From the NCBI GenBank assembly GCA_036365145.1, contig JAEOAD010002279.1, forward strand, positions 988,001 through 1,052,000: 64,000 nucleotides of DNA. The letters are read 5' to 3'. This stretch comes from Orientallactaga sibirica. Its lineage: Eukaryota > Chordata > Mammalia > Rodentia > Dipodidae. The notes below the pieces were generated by a model. It was given only the letters and a program-made list of their open reading frames with translations. It ran no database searches and was not told the origin of the DNA. This document shows positions 1 through 10,553 of the stretch, in pieces. Both the position numbers and the translations under genes were made by a program. Position 1 is the stretch's first letter. Every line of letters begins with the position of its first letter.

Positions 1-1490
1 GTAAAAATGTGCAGAAAAATACGCTGTCCATGTACTATATAATACCTCTCAGGAAAAAAAAAGTATAAAAGTGAGAATAAAGCAACACAGAATGTTGGTC
101 TACATGAAATGTGTGAAAAACAGACTGTGAATCGGGAACCATTACTTCATGCAAGCGGCGACCACTGGGGAGGACGGAAGACACAGGACTAAAGGCGGCG
201 GCCAGAGAGGTGTTTAATTTTGCCTGGCATCTTTGAGTTCCTTTTCAAATTAAAAAAAAAGTAAATTCACAGTGATTCCCTCATTGCCCCGCAAATGTTA
301 GCAATTTTTATTTACTGGTGGTCCGCCCAGAAATGCCTGTTTTAAAATTTTATAATTGCTAATCTTACACATGTGCTAAGACCTTAAATACCATCGCCCT
401 GTCCATTTCAAAGCCACATCTCCATTATGAGTGAGGGAGGGTGGGGTTGCTGGGCAGAGTCTCTAAGCGGGGGGAGTGCAGAGCAACCTGGCAATTCAAA
501 TGATTTCTCATTATAGGCTTACAAATGTCACAGGATCCAACAATTTCATTTTGGCTAAAAAAAAAAAATCCCATGTAAAATATTAAACAGAACTTCCACC
601 TTGATATCTTTAAAATCATTTAATGGCCCTTTCAACAACCATTGCTCAGCACCTCTACGTGTTTTAGGCACATGCAGGTGGAAGGGAGCTCCCTGCTCTC
701 CTCATTGCTGCCCAGGCCCCCTTTTGTAAGCATTCCATTTTTTAAAAATCCTGAAAGGTGATCTTGATTACCCCCCTTCTTCGAGGGACTAGATTGAGAT
801 GAAGCAATCTACCCAAGGTCATTGCCAATTAGTACATGGCACAGTTCATTCTCAGACTCATATTTCTTTCTCGCCGTGCGATTCCTTGCGGCCCAAGTGC
901 ACATTGGAGCAATGAAGAAGAGTGAAATCCGTGCTTTTTAGCCAAGCACGGTATTCTTGTAGAGAAGCAAGACTTTCTAATCTCTGTTGTTTTTTTTTTC
1001 CTTGAAACTGAGAAAGAGATTCGAGGTGGAACTGATAGTTTTTGAACGGCGGGCCCGCCTCGTTCGTTCCCAGCGCGCAGGGCCCATGTCATGGGCCGTG
1101 ATGTGCCCTGTGCTCAGGGTGGAAGCGCGCGTAAGTGGAGCGTCCTTCGGAGCATGCTGTGCACCTGCTGGTGATGAATCACCATGGGAGGTCTGTGAGC
1201 ACCTAATTGACTCTTGTCCAGTCAGAGGACACCACGCCTTGTGTGGAGAGCCCGTGGAGCAAGATGCTGGGGCACAAAGAGAAGGGAATCCAGACGCACA
1301 AAGTCACCATGTCCTTTCTGCTCCTCGTGTCATTTTCAGCCCAGATAGCTTCTGCGAGCCCTAAGTCGTGTGTCCCGTAAAGGGGTTATAGTTAGCTTAA
1401 CAACGCATCGAGGAGACTCAAGGAACGGACATGTTAAATGGCATCTGGCAGCAAAGTCACTGTTGTAAGCACTGTTTAGTTATTTTCCTT
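1..1490. other. single-copy DNA, no gene recognised
   Basis: No interspersed repeat or coding exon is recognisable. A small CpG-richer patch at about 1035-1140 contains the palindrome GGCGGGCCCGCC and an inverted repeat around GGCCCATGTCATGGGCC. An open frame of about 125 codons crosses it, but nothing in its translation resembles a known domain. Confidence 0.6.
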
Positions 1491-1506
1491 CACCCTCAAA
1501 GTAGGG

Positions 1507-1678
1507 TTTTTTTTTTTGTTTTGTTTTTTTTGGGGGGGTTGCAAGGTAGGGTCTCACTCTGGTCCAGGCTGACCTGGAATTAAGTATGTAGTCTCAGGGT
1601 GGCCTCGAACTCTCGGCAATCCTCCTACCTCTGCCTCCCAAGTGCTGGGATTAAAGGTGTGCGCCACCACGCCTGGCT
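1507..1678 (-). mobile_element. B1 SINE
   Basis: Antisense 7SL-derived B1 with a poly-T start, the GTAGGGTCTCACTCTGG 3' end and the GGGATTAAAGG motif. AAAGTAGG lies on both sides (about 1498 and 1679), consistent with a target-site duplication. Confidence 0.93.
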
Positions 1679-1689
1679 AAAGTAGGTGT

Positions 1690-1946
1690 TTTTTTTTTTT
1701 TTTTTTTTTTTTTAATGATTTTTAACATTTTTATTTATTTATTTACTTGAGAGTGTGAGAGAGGGAAAGAGGCAGATAGAGAGACAGAGAGAGAAAATGG
1801 GCACACCAGAGCCTCCAACCACTGCAAATGAACTCCAGATGTATGCTCCCCTTGTGCATCCGGCTTACGTGGGTCCTGGGGAATCGAATCGAGGCCCTTT
1901 GGCTTTGCAGGCAATCGCCTTAACCACAAAGCCATCTCTCCAGCCC
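1690..1946 (-). mobile_element. B2-S SINE
   Basis: Antisense tRNA-derived SINE ending in CATCTCTCCAGCCC, the complement of the tRNA-like head. The target motif AAAGTAG recurs after it at 1951, so this copy and the neighbouring B1 used the same target. Confidence 0.92.
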
Positions 1947-2235
1947 CTCTCAAAGTAGTTTCACATGAGGTACAGAAGAAAATTCCTAAAATCCTCTTTC
2001 TGAAGCCCAGGAGACAGAGAACGCGGAGTACATGGCTCTCCTCCCATCAGAGGTAGCCCTTGGGCTGGAGAAGTGCAGGTGAACCCTGACAGCCCCTCCT
2101 CAAGTTGGCCTTGACTCCATGGTCTGACAGTGGCCCCCTGTGGTGGACAAAGTGCTTTTCTGTCAAATGTGGCTCAGCCAAAGACCTTCAGGATCCCTTG
2201 CAGCCGCATCTCCAGCAGTGATTCCTGGTGCAATG

Positions 2236-2725
2236 ATTCATAGATAATTGTCACACTTGACACGACCTAGAATCTCCTGTGAGAGATTATGTGGATTAGG
2301 TTAGCCTCTGGCATGACTGTGAGGGATTATCTCCCTTAGGTAAACTGAGGCAGGAAGATCCACTTTATCTGTGGCAGCGCCATTTCACGGGCTGGGGGTC
2401 CTGCACTAGGTAAAGAGGGGAGAGCCTGCTGAGCAGCTCTCCGCTTCCTTGCTGTGGACTGAATGTCCAGCACTATGTTGCCTTTTGGGTCATCCCAGTG
2501 GTCATCGCCATCTGACAAGAGAAGCTTCTCTAACCGGAAGTGAGAGTAGCATTAATATGTGAATTAATATGCGAACATTAAGTGTAGTGCTTTCAGGGCA
2601 GTTTGGTGGGAGTCTGCTCTGCCTCAAGTTCCTGTAGCTGCGTCTTTGTGGACTTTGACCTGGAACTGCAGTCTGAAACATGCCCCCTTTTCCCTTGTTT
2701 AGCAGTGAAAAGGCAACTAATACAT
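2236..2725 (+). mobile_element. DNA-transposon-like element (URR1/hAT-like?), split
   Basis: The segments 2236-2467 and 2614-2725 look like the rodent non-autonomous DNA elements with the phrases AGGCAGGAAGATCCAC and GCAACTAATAC. They are separated by a short L1 fragment. The family is assigned from memory of its style and is uncertain; an old LTR is an alternative. Confidence 0.35.
2468..2613 (-). mobile_element. internal L1 3'-UTR fragment without poly-A
   Basis: This matches the interior of the L1 3' UTR seen complete near 3557-3700 and 63080-63210 (CACTATGTTGCCTTTTGGG onward). It has neither the L1 3' end nor an A-tract, so it did not arrive by ordinary target-primed insertion, or it has been cut down since. 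Confidence 0.75.
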
Positions 2726-3187
2726 CAGTCATAGCCAGTATGGCCCCTGAATGACCTTGGCCAAGACGCCTTTTCTCCAGCCATAGCGCTTTCAATAAAC
2801 ACTTCAGCTCAAGGGGACTTCTACCTCAGAACAGCTCGGGAAGAAATGCGTGCACAACATGGACCTGCTTGTCTCTGGGTCCCTAGTAACTGAAGGAGAC
2901 ACGATGTGTGTGCGTGCACAGTGGGACTGGGTGTGATGGCTTGAATGTAAATGGCCCCTGAAGCCTCTGGTGTTGTGATTAACCCCCCTCCTACTGGCGA
3001 CCTGGGAGGTGGGGCCTCACTGTAGGAGGTGTACAGATGGGGGCCGACCTTGGGGTTGAGGGGTCCAGCCGTACTGTGTGTTCAGAGCCAGCTTGATGCT
3101 CTTTTTTTTTTTTTTTTTTTTTTTTCAGCTCTAGCAATGTTCCTTAAACATAAAACTCTAGAGTTACCCTTGGGCTAGAACTCTAGA

Positions 3188-3851
3188 ATTTTTTTATTTT
3201 TTATTTTTTAACTTCTATACTGACAAACAATAAACCATGATATTTCCCTCCCCTCCCGCATTCCCCTTCAGAACTCCATTCTCGGTCATATCCCCTCCCT
3301 CTCTCCATTAGTCTCTCTTTTAATTTGATGTCATCATCTTTTTCTTCTATTATGAGAGTCTTGTGAAGGTATTGCTAGGCACTGCAAGATCATGGATATC
3401 AAGGCCAATTTCTGTCTGGACAGTTGCATTGTAAGGAGTCGTATCCTTCCTTTGACTCTTACATTCTTTCCGCCTCCTCTTCTGCAACGGACCCTGAGCC
3501 TTGGAGGGTGTGACAGAGGTGTTTCAGTGCTGGGCACTCCTCCATCCCTTCTTCTCAGCACTATGTTGCCTTTTGGGTCATCCCAATGGTCATTACCATC
3601 TGTAAAGAGAAGCTTCTCTAACCAGAAGTGAGAGTAGCATTAATATGGGAATATGAACATTAAGTGTAGTGCTTTCAGGGCAGCTTGGTGGGAATAATAT
3701 ATACATTTAGCCAGACAAGAGCAGGCTTTATACCTCTAAGCCTCATGACCTCCCCTGCCGTAGACTTTTGATTAGTTTTTTCAGTACCAGGCATGTATTC
3801 CCTCCCATAGAGAGGGCCTTCAGTCCAATTAGTGAGCATTTGTTTTCCCCA
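3188..3851 (-). mobile_element. L1 3' end (3' UTR)
   Basis: Antisense rodent L1 3' UTR. Read on the minus strand it runs through GAGAGACTAATGGAGAGAG to an A/T-rich tail at 3188. The same sequence is present at 62695-63420. At 3851 it stops at CCCCAAGAG and joins L1 ORF2 sequence in the opposite orientation. Confidence 0.9.
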
Positions 3852-3942
3852 AGAGACAGCATCACCCCGATACCAAAACTGGACAAAGAGAGAACAAGAA
3901 AAGAAAATTACAGACCAATCTCCTTCATGAACATAGATGCTA
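3852..3942 (+). mobile_element. L1 ORF2 fragment, inverted relative to the L1 3' end
   Basis: The plus strand reads as about 30 codons of the L1 reverse transcriptase with the motifs RKENYRPIS and MNIDA. It abuts the antisense 3' UTR at a short shared CCAAGAG. Opposite orientation of 5' and 3' parts of one insertion is the mark of twin priming. Not a functional gene. Confidence 0.85.
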
Positions 3943-4112
3943 TTTTTTTTTTTTTTTTTTTTTTTTTTTGGTTTTTCGAGGTAGGGTCTCACTCTGGCCC
4001 AGGCTGACCTGGAATTAACTATGTAGTCTCAGGGTGGCCTTGAACTCTCAGCGATCCTCCTACCTCTGCCTCCGGAGTGCTGGGATTAAAGGCATGTGCC
4101 ACCACGCCCAGC
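3943..4112 (-). mobile_element. B1 SINE
   Basis: Antisense B1 with a 27-base poly-T, complete to the CACGCCCAGCT head. A CTT-repeat and poly-T follow it at 4113-4143. Confidence 0.93.
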
Positions 4113-4507
4113 TTCTTCTTCTTCTTCTTTTTTTTTTTTTTTTAAACTGGGGATGCGTGATGTGAGCCTGTTGCCATTCCCCACCATGATAAAGCTTCCC
4201 TTGAAACTGTAAACCTGAAATAAAAATCTTTTCCTCCCACCAGCTCCTCTTGGCCAGGGTTTTGTCCCAGCAGAGGAAGGTTAACTCCAACACTTGCGAT
4301 GGCTTGTTCCTGGGTCATTGATGACTGGCGTGCCCACCAATCACAGGCATATCTTATAAGTACAGTGGTACAAAGGCTGACAGTGGTAGAGATGGCTCGT
4401 GTCAGTGTGGACGCTCAGCCTGCATTACGACACTCTTGCTAGGAAGTCATGGGCTCCTTGCCTCTGCTCCTTCACATGGGACGTTCTCTCAAATACTGTC
4501 CTGAATG

Positions 4508-5066
4508 CCTGTCGCAGGCAGTCAGGTTCGCATTGCTGGCAGAAGCTGGGCGTGGTGGCGCATGCCTTTAATCCCAGCACTTGGGAGGTAGAGGTAAGAG
4601 GATTGTCAAGGCCACCCTGAGACTCCATAGTGAATTCCAGGTCAGCCTGGGCTAGAGCAAGACCCTACCTCAAAAAAACAAAAACAAAAACAAAAACAAA
4701 AACAAAAACAAAAACAAAAACAAAAACAAAAACAAAAAAAAGAAAAGAAAAGAAATCACCCAACAAAGAGCAGCTTTTGAGAAAAAAGGGTTTATTTTGG
4801 CTTACAGACATGAGGGGAAGCTCCACGATGGCAGGGAAAATGATGGCATGAGCAGAGGGTGGACATCACCCCCTGGCCAACATAAGGTGGACAATAGCAA
4901 CAGGAGAGTGTGCCAAACACTGGCAAGAGGAAGCTGGCTATAACACCCATAAGATTGCCCCAACAATACACCACCTCCAGGATGTTAATTCCCAAATTTC
5001 CATCAGCTGGGAATGTAGCATCCTGAACACCTATGTTTATGGGGGACCCCTGAATCAAACCACCAC
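4508..5066 (-). mobile_element. MaLR-type LTR, interrupted by a B1
   Basis: The pieces 4508-4543 and about 4756-5066 are the reverse complement of the LTR at 30462-30828 (GCTGGCAGAA, TAAGGTGGACAATAGCAAC, CCAGCTGATGG on the complement). The B1 at 4544-4755 splits it. It ends near TGAATCAAACCACCACC, the complement of the LTR start. Confidence 0.7.
4544..4755 (+). mobile_element. B1 SINE with long (CAAAAA)n tail
   Basis: Sense B1 of about 130 bases followed by roughly ten CAAAAA units and AAAAGAAAAG. Inserted in the antisense LTR, with GAA repeated at both edges. Confidence 0.93.
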
Positions 5067-5244
5067 CGTGGCTTTGGCTTCTCAGCAAAACGCGCTTGAT
5101 GTGTGATGTAGGTAGATGGTCCTGTCTGGAGAACTGATGTCACTTAATCATGAAATGGAAGGTAAGGGTAGACATTTTGAGAGGAAATATAACACAGTGG
5201 TCGTGGATGCATTTGTAGGATACAGTGGCCATATTTTAAGCTAC

Positions 5245-5350
5245 TGGTTGATTTTGGAAGTTAACTAAACTTTCTAAGCCTCGGCGTGTTTAAGTATCAA
5301 AGGGCAATAATGGTAGTTATGAAGTTAAAATGTCAATTATACAGCACAGA
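5245..5350 (+). mobile_element. MIR relic
   Basis: Weak but recognisable MIR core and 3' region (AACTAAACTTTCTAAGCCTC, then GGGCAATAATGGTAG), matching the usual run of 'cttaacctctctgagcctc' and 'ggataataatag'. Very diverged. Confidence 0.5.
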
Positions 5351-5543
5351 AGAAGCAAACTATGACATGGCAATGGAGAAGTGCAGGTGAACCCTGACAG
5401 CCCCTCCTCAAGTTGGCCTTGACTCCATGGTCTGACAGTGGCCCCCTGTGGTGGACAAAGTGCTTTTCTGTCAAATGTGGCTCAGCCAAAGACCTTCAGG
5501 ATCCCTTGCAGCCGCATCTCCAGCAGTGATTCCTGGTGCAATG

Positions 5544-6031
5544 ATTCATAGATAATTGTCACACTTGACACGACCTAGAATCTCCTGTGAGAGATTATGT
5601 GGATTAGGTTAGCCTCTGGCATGACTGTGAGGGATTATCTCCCTTAGGTAAACTGAGGCAGGAAGATCCACTTTATCTGTGGCAGCGCCATTTCACGGGC
5701 TGGGGGTCCTGCACTAGGTAAAGAGGGGAGAGCCTGCTGAGCAGCTCTCCGCTTCCTTGCTGTGGACTGAATGTCCAGCACTATGTTGCCTTTTGGGTCA
5801 TCCCAGTGGTCATCGCCATCTGACAAGAGAAGCTTCTCTAACCGGAAGTGAGAGTAGCATTAATATGTGAATTAATATGCGAACATTAAGTGTAGTGCTT
5901 TCAGGGCAGTTTGGTGGGAGTCTGCTCTGCCTCAAGTTCCTGTAGCTGCGTCTTTGTGGACTTTGACCTGGAACTGCAGTCTGAAACATGCCCCTTTTCC
6001 CTTGTTTAGCAGTGAAAGGCAACTAATACAT
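5544..6031 (+). mobile_element. DNA-transposon-like element, right copy
   Basis: Duplicate of the element at 2236-2725, again split by the L1 fragment at 5776-5921. Confidence 0.35.
5776..5921 (-). mobile_element. internal L1 fragment, right copy
   Basis: Duplicate of 2468-2613, so the fragment was already in place before the 3.3 kb duplication. Confidence 0.75.
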
Positions 6032-6487
6032 CAGTCATAGCCAGTATGGCCCCTGAATGACCTTGGCCAAGACGCCTTTTCTCCAGCCATAGCGCTTTCA
6101 ATAAACACTTCAGCTCAAGGGGACTTCTACCTCAGAACAGCTCGGGAAGAAATGCGTGCACAACATGGACCTGCTTGTCTCTGGGTCCCTAGTAACTGAA
6201 GGAGACACGATGTGTGTGCGTGCACAGTGGGACTGGGTGTGATGGCTTGAATGTAAATGGCCCCTGAAGCCTCTGGTGTTGTGATTAACCCCCCTCCTAC
6301 TGGCGACCTGGGAGGTGGGGCCTCACTGTAGGAGGTGTACAGATGGGGGCCGACCTTGGGGTTGAGGGGTCCAGCCGTACTGTGTGTTCAGAGCCAGCTT
6401 GATGCTCTTTTTTTTTTTTTTTTTTCAGCTCTAGCAATGTTCCTTAAACATAAAACTCTAGAGTTACCCTTGGGCTAGAACTCTAGA

Positions 6488-7145
6488 ATTTTTTTATTTT
6501 TTATTTTTTAACTTCTATACTGACAAACAATAAACCATGATATTTCCCTTCCCTCCCCATTCCCCTTCAGAACTCCATTCTCGGTCATATCCCTCCCTCT
6601 CCATTAGTCTCTCTTTTAATTTGATGTCATCATCTTTTCTTCTATTATGAGAGTCTTGTGAAGGTATTGCTAGGCACTGCAAGATCATGGATATCAAGGC
6701 CAATTTCTGTCTGGACAGTTGCATTGTAAGGAGTCGTATCCTTCCTTTGACTCTTACATTCTTTCCGCTCCTCTTCTGCAACGGACCCTGAGCCTTGGAG
6801 GGTGTGACAGAGGTGTTTCAGTGCTGGGCACTCCTCCATCCCTTCTTCTCAGCACTATGTTGCCTTTTGGGTCATCCCAATGGTCATTACCATCTGTAAA
6901 GAGAAGCTTCTCTAACCAGAAGTGAGAGTAGCATTAATATGGGAATATGAACATTAAGTGTAGTGCTTTCAGGGCAGCTTGGTGGGAATAATATATACAT
7001 TTAGCCAGACAAGAGCAGGCTTTATACCTCTAAGCCTCATGACCTCCCCTGCCGTAGACTTTTGATTAGTTTTTTCAGTACCAGGCATGTATTCCCTCCC
7101 ATAGAGAGGGCCTTCAGTCCAATTAGTGAGCATTTGTTTTCCCTA
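6488..7145 (-). mobile_element. L1 3' end, right copy
   Basis: Duplicate of 3188-3851, with several one- to three-base length differences in C, T and CT runs. Confidence 0.9.
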
Positions 7146-7236
7146 AGAGACAGCATCACCCCGATACCAAAACTGGACAAAGAGAGAACAAGAAAAGAAA
7201 ATTACAGACCAATCTCCTTCATGAACATAGATGCTA
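7146..7236 (+). mobile_element. inverted L1 ORF2 fragment, right copy
   Basis: Duplicate of 3852-3942, with the same inverted junction. The base before AAGAGA is T here and C in the left copy. Confidence 0.85.
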
Positions 7237-7405
7237 TTTTTTTTTTTTTTTTTTTTTTTTTGGTTTTTCGAGGTAGGGTCTCACTCTGGCCCAGGCTGAC
7301 CTGGAATTAACTATGTAGTCTCAGGGTGGCCTTGAACTCTCAGCGATCCTCCTACCTCTGCCTCCGGAGTGCTGGGATTAAAGGCATGTGCCACCACGCC
7401 CAGCT
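7237..7405 (-). mobile_element. B1 SINE, right copy
   Basis: Duplicate of the antisense B1 at 3943-4112 with a slightly shorter poly-T. Confidence 0.93.
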
Positions 7406-7802
7406 TCTTCTTCTTCTTCTTTTTTTTTTTTTTTTAAACTGGGGATGCGTGATGTGAGCCTGTTGCCATTCCCCACCATGATAAAGCTTCCCCTTGAAAC
7501 TGTAAACCTGAAATAAAAATCTTTTCCTCCCACCAGCTCCTCTTGGCCAGGGGTTTTGTCCCAGCAGAGGGAAGGTTAACTCCAACACTTGCGATGGCTT
7601 GTTCCTGGGTCATTGATGACTGACGTGCCCACCAATCACAGGCATATCTTATAAGTACAGTGGTACAAAGGCTGACAGTGGTAGAGATGGCTCGTGTCAG
7701 TGTGGACGCTCAGCCTGCATTACGACACTCTTGCTAGGAAGTCATGGGCTCCTTGCCTCTGCTCCTTCACATGGGACGTTCTCTCAAATACTGTCCTGAA
7801 TG

Positions 7803-7987
7803 CCTGTCGCAGGCAGTCAGGTTCGCATTGCTGGCAGAAGCTGGGCGTGGTGGCGCATGCCTTTAATCCCAGCACTTGGGAGGTAGAGGTAAGAGGATTG
7901 TCAAGGCCACCCTGAGACTCCATAGTGAATTCCAGGTCAGCCTGGGCTAGAGCAAGACCCTACCTCAAAAAAACAAAAACAAAAACA

Positions 7988-8030
<43 letters not shown>

Positions 8031-8358
8031 AAAGAAAAGAAAAGAAATCACCCAACAAAGAGCAGCTTTTGAGAAAAAGGGTTTATTTTGGCTTACAGAC
8101 ATGAGGGGAAGCTCCACGATGGCAGGGAAAATGATGGCATGAGCAGAGGGTGGACATCACCCCCTGGCCAACATAAGGTGGACAATAGCAACAGGAGAGT
8201 GTGCCAAACACTGGCAAGAGGAAGCTGGCTATAACACCCATAAGATTGCCCCAACAATACACCACCTCCAGGATGTTAATTCCCAAATTTCCATCAGCTG
8301 GGAATGTAGCATCCTGAACACCTATGTTTATGGGGGACCCCTGAATCAAACCACCACC
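7803..8358 (-). mobile_element. MaLR-type LTR, interrupted, right copy
   Basis: Duplicate of 4508-5066, split by the B1 at 7839-8045. Confidence 0.7.
7839..8045 (+). mobile_element. B1 SINE, right copy
   Basis: Duplicate of 4544-4755. Its A-rich tail is shorter and contains CAAAA units among the CAAAAA units. Confidence 0.93.
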
Positions 8359-8539
8359 GTGGCTTTGGCTTCTCAGCAAAACGCGCTTGATGTGTGATGT
8401 AGGTAGATGGTCCTGTCTGGAGAACTGATGTCACTTAATCATGAAATGGAAGGTAAGGGTAGACATTTTGAGAGGAAATATAACACAGTGGTCGTGGATG
8501 CATTTGTAGGATACAGTGGCCATATTTTAAGCTACTGGT

Positions 8540-8641
8540 TGATTTTGGAAGTTAACTAAACTTTCTAAGCCTCGGCGTGTTTAAGTATCAAAGGGCAATA
8601 ATGGTAGTTATGAAGTTAAAATGTCAATTATACAGCACAGA
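8540..8641 (+). mobile_element. MIR relic, right copy
   Basis: Duplicate of the MIR-like stretch at 5245-5350. Confidence 0.5.
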
Positions 8642-8664
8642 AGAAGCAAACTATGACATGGCAA

Positions 8665-8886
8665 TTGTTTTTAAATTTTTTATTTTATTTTGTTTATTTA
8701 TTTGAGAGCAACAGACACACAGAGAGAGAATGGGCACACCAGGGCCTCCAGCCACTGCGAACGAACTCCAGATGCATGTGCCCCCTTGTGCATCTGGTTT
8801 ACGTGGGTCCTGGGGAATGGAGCCTCAAACTGGGGTCCTTAGGCTTCACAGGCAAGCGCTTAACCGCTAAGCCATCTCTCCAGCCC
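8665..8886 (-). mobile_element. B2-S SINE at the duplication edge
   Basis: Antisense B2-S, head complement at 8873-8886. Its A-tail side coincides with the right end of the tandem duplication, so either the SINE boundary was the breakpoint or the SINE inserted exactly there later. Confidence 0.92.
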
Positions 8887-9394
8887 CTGGTTTTTACTCT
8901 TTAGTCATCAGTATCTTTCTGAAGAATGATAAGCCGAAAAGAGGGAATGTGTTATGTTACTATGGCTCTGTAATCAAATTTCTGAATGGCTCTGGGGATC
9001 CCGCCAGTATTGCTCTTTCTGTTAAGGATTGCTTTACATATTTGGGGCCTTTTGTGCTTCTATAGGAATTTTACGATGGTGTTTTCCAGGCCCATGAAGG
9101 ATGTCATTGGAATTTTCATGAGGGTTGCAAACTACAGATTGCTTTTGGTAATATACCCATGTTTGCCACATTATTCCTCCCTTCCTGCAAGCATGGGAAG
9201 TGTTTCCGTCTCCTCGTGTCTTCTTCGGTTCCTTTCTTTGACGTCTCAAGATTTTTATTGGTGACTGCCCTTAACCTTTAAAGTCAAACCTAAGTGCATC
9301 TCCTCCAGAAAGCCTGCTGCCCGGTGCATTGTTAACCATTTCTCCCCTATTTCACAGCTATAGCTTTTCCTATGCTGACACACTTGCATGTGTG
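8887..9394. other. single-copy DNA
   Basis: No repeat or exon recognised. An open frame of about 90 codons at 8986-9264 has no recognisable domain. Confidence 0.5.

Positions 9395-9430
<36 letters not shown>
9395..9430 (+). repeat. (CA)n microsatellite
   Basis: About 15 CA units followed by TATATAT. Confidence 0.95.
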
Positions 9431-9569
9431 TTTAACTTCTCTGGCAGCTTTCCTTACTCGAACACAATGCGGTGTCTGAGGCATCACATATAATCCTAAT
9501 TGATGGCTTTTATTGTGTGCTTCCTGTGTGGAGGCTCTGACTTCTGTCCTTTTTTGAGAAATGTGATTC

Positions 9570-9605
9570 TATTTTTATTTTTTAAATATTTTTTTGAGAG
9601 AGAAA

Positions 9606-9640
<35 letters not shown>

Positions 9641-9787
9641 GGCACACCAGGACCTCCAGCTACTGCAAATGAACTCCAGATGCATGCGCCCCCTTGTGCA
9701 TCTGGCTTCCATGGGTCCTGGAGAATTGAACCGAGATCCTTTGGCATTGCAGGTAAATGCCTTAACCACTAAGCCATCTCTCCAGCC
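9570..9787 (-). mobile_element. B2-S SINE
   Basis: Antisense B2-S with a pure (GA)n stretch at 9606-9637. GTGATTCTATTTTT to its left resembles TGTAATTCTATTTTT at 9971, to the right of the next SINE, suggesting one ancestral target. Confidence 0.92.
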
Positions 9788-9794
9788 ATGTAAT

Positions 9795-9963
9795 TTTTTT
9801 TTTTTTTTTTTTTTTTGTTTTGTTTTTGAGGTATGATCTCACTCTGGTCCAGGCTGACCTGGAATTAACTATGTAGTCTCAGGGTGGCCTCGAACTCTCG
9901 GTGATCCTCTTACCTCTGCCTCCCGAGTGCTGGGATTAAAGGCATGCACCATCACGCCTGGCT
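9795..9963 (-). mobile_element. B1 SINE
   Basis: Antisense B1 with a poly-T start. TGTAATT lies at 9790 and 9971, a likely target duplication. Confidence 0.92.
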
Positions 9964-9984
9964 TCAGCCCTGTAATTCTATTTT

Positions 9985-10460
9985 TAAGAGACAATATTCT
10001 TATATCCCCTCTCCGCCAGCCCCAGTCCACTCTTCGGTGGGGTGATTGGTATTCATTGTGGGGTCACAAGGACTTTGGTCAGTCTCTGTGTTGGAAGAGG
10101 ACCATGTCTCAGGATAGTTCTACCCACCCTGTGACTCTTACAATCTTTCTGCTCCCTCTTCCCCAAAGTTCCCTGAGCCTTGTCCGGCGTGTTAGCAGTG
10201 TGATTTTGTTTTGAGTTCTCTGCAGCGTCTGGATTTCTGCTTCAATGAGTTTTGAGTGACCACGGTGTCTGTCGCCATCTCCCTGGAGCTGGTTGTCAGG
10301 CTAGCGATGAGAGCAGCCCTCAGGTTGCCTCTTCCCTTGCAATGATGCCTGGGTCCCGGCAGATAGAGGTGACCCACATCATGGTAGGTCTATTCTTGTC
10401 ATATTGATAGATCTTGGATTGCCTAGCATTCTCTGTCATCTGTAAAATAAAACAAGAGTG
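9985..10460 (-). mobile_element. L1 3'-UTR fragment
   Basis: Antisense L1 3' UTR of a subfamily different from that at 3188. Its complement (CTGACAACCAGCTCCAGGG, AAGGCTCAGGGAACTTTG) is homologous to the sense copy at 58470-58960. Confidence 0.75.
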
Positions 10461-10553
10461 AGAGCAGCTTGGACTAAAGGGGATGAGCATAATTACTGAG
10501 GAGGCTTTTTGATAGGTATACCTACTCTTCTTATTCAAAGAGCAGTGAGGGGA

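Larger units (their letters stand above)
2932..4292 (+). mobile_element. MaLR-type LTR, interrupted
   Basis: The pieces 2932-3101 and about 4146-4292 appear to be one LTR-like element starting TGTGATGGCTTGAATG and ending with a run like AAACTGTAAACCTGAAATAAA and CTCCTCTTGGCCAGG. The end matches the 3' part of the MaLR-type LTR at 30462. The L1 and B1 at 3188-4112 lie inside it. The family call is tentative. Confidence 0.5.
2066..5373. repeat. tandem duplication, left copy (3.3 kb)
   Basis: This 3308-base segment is followed directly by a near-identical copy in the same orientation. At 5374 the sequence after ACATGGCAA switches to TGGAGAAGTGCAGG, which is also the start of the unit at 2066. 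Only about four substitutions were noticed against the right copy. The other differences are length changes in homopolymers or simple runs. The unit holds no gene, only nested transposons. Confidence 0.95.
6238..7591 (+). mobile_element. MaLR-type LTR, interrupted, right copy
   Basis: Duplicate of 2932-4292. The internal poly-T at 6408-6425 has 18 T against 24 in the left copy. Confidence 0.5.
5374..8664. repeat. tandem duplication, right copy
   Basis: Second copy of the unit at 2066-5373, 17 bases shorter because of shorter T, C and A runs and a shorter (CAAAAA) array. It ends at GGCAAT, where a B2-S SINE begins. Substitutions seen by eye include C to T near 7145 and G to A near 7623. Confidence 0.95.

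Noticed and set aside
987..1364. 125-codon frame over a CpG-richer patch, possible first exon
   Set aside because: CpG density is modest and local, no promoter elements recognised, and the opposite strand is open as well.
3768..4007. Reverse-transcriptase-like protein (RKENYRPIS) as a gene
   Set aside because: Only about 30 codons of L1 ORF2 in a twin-primed, 5'-inverted insertion.
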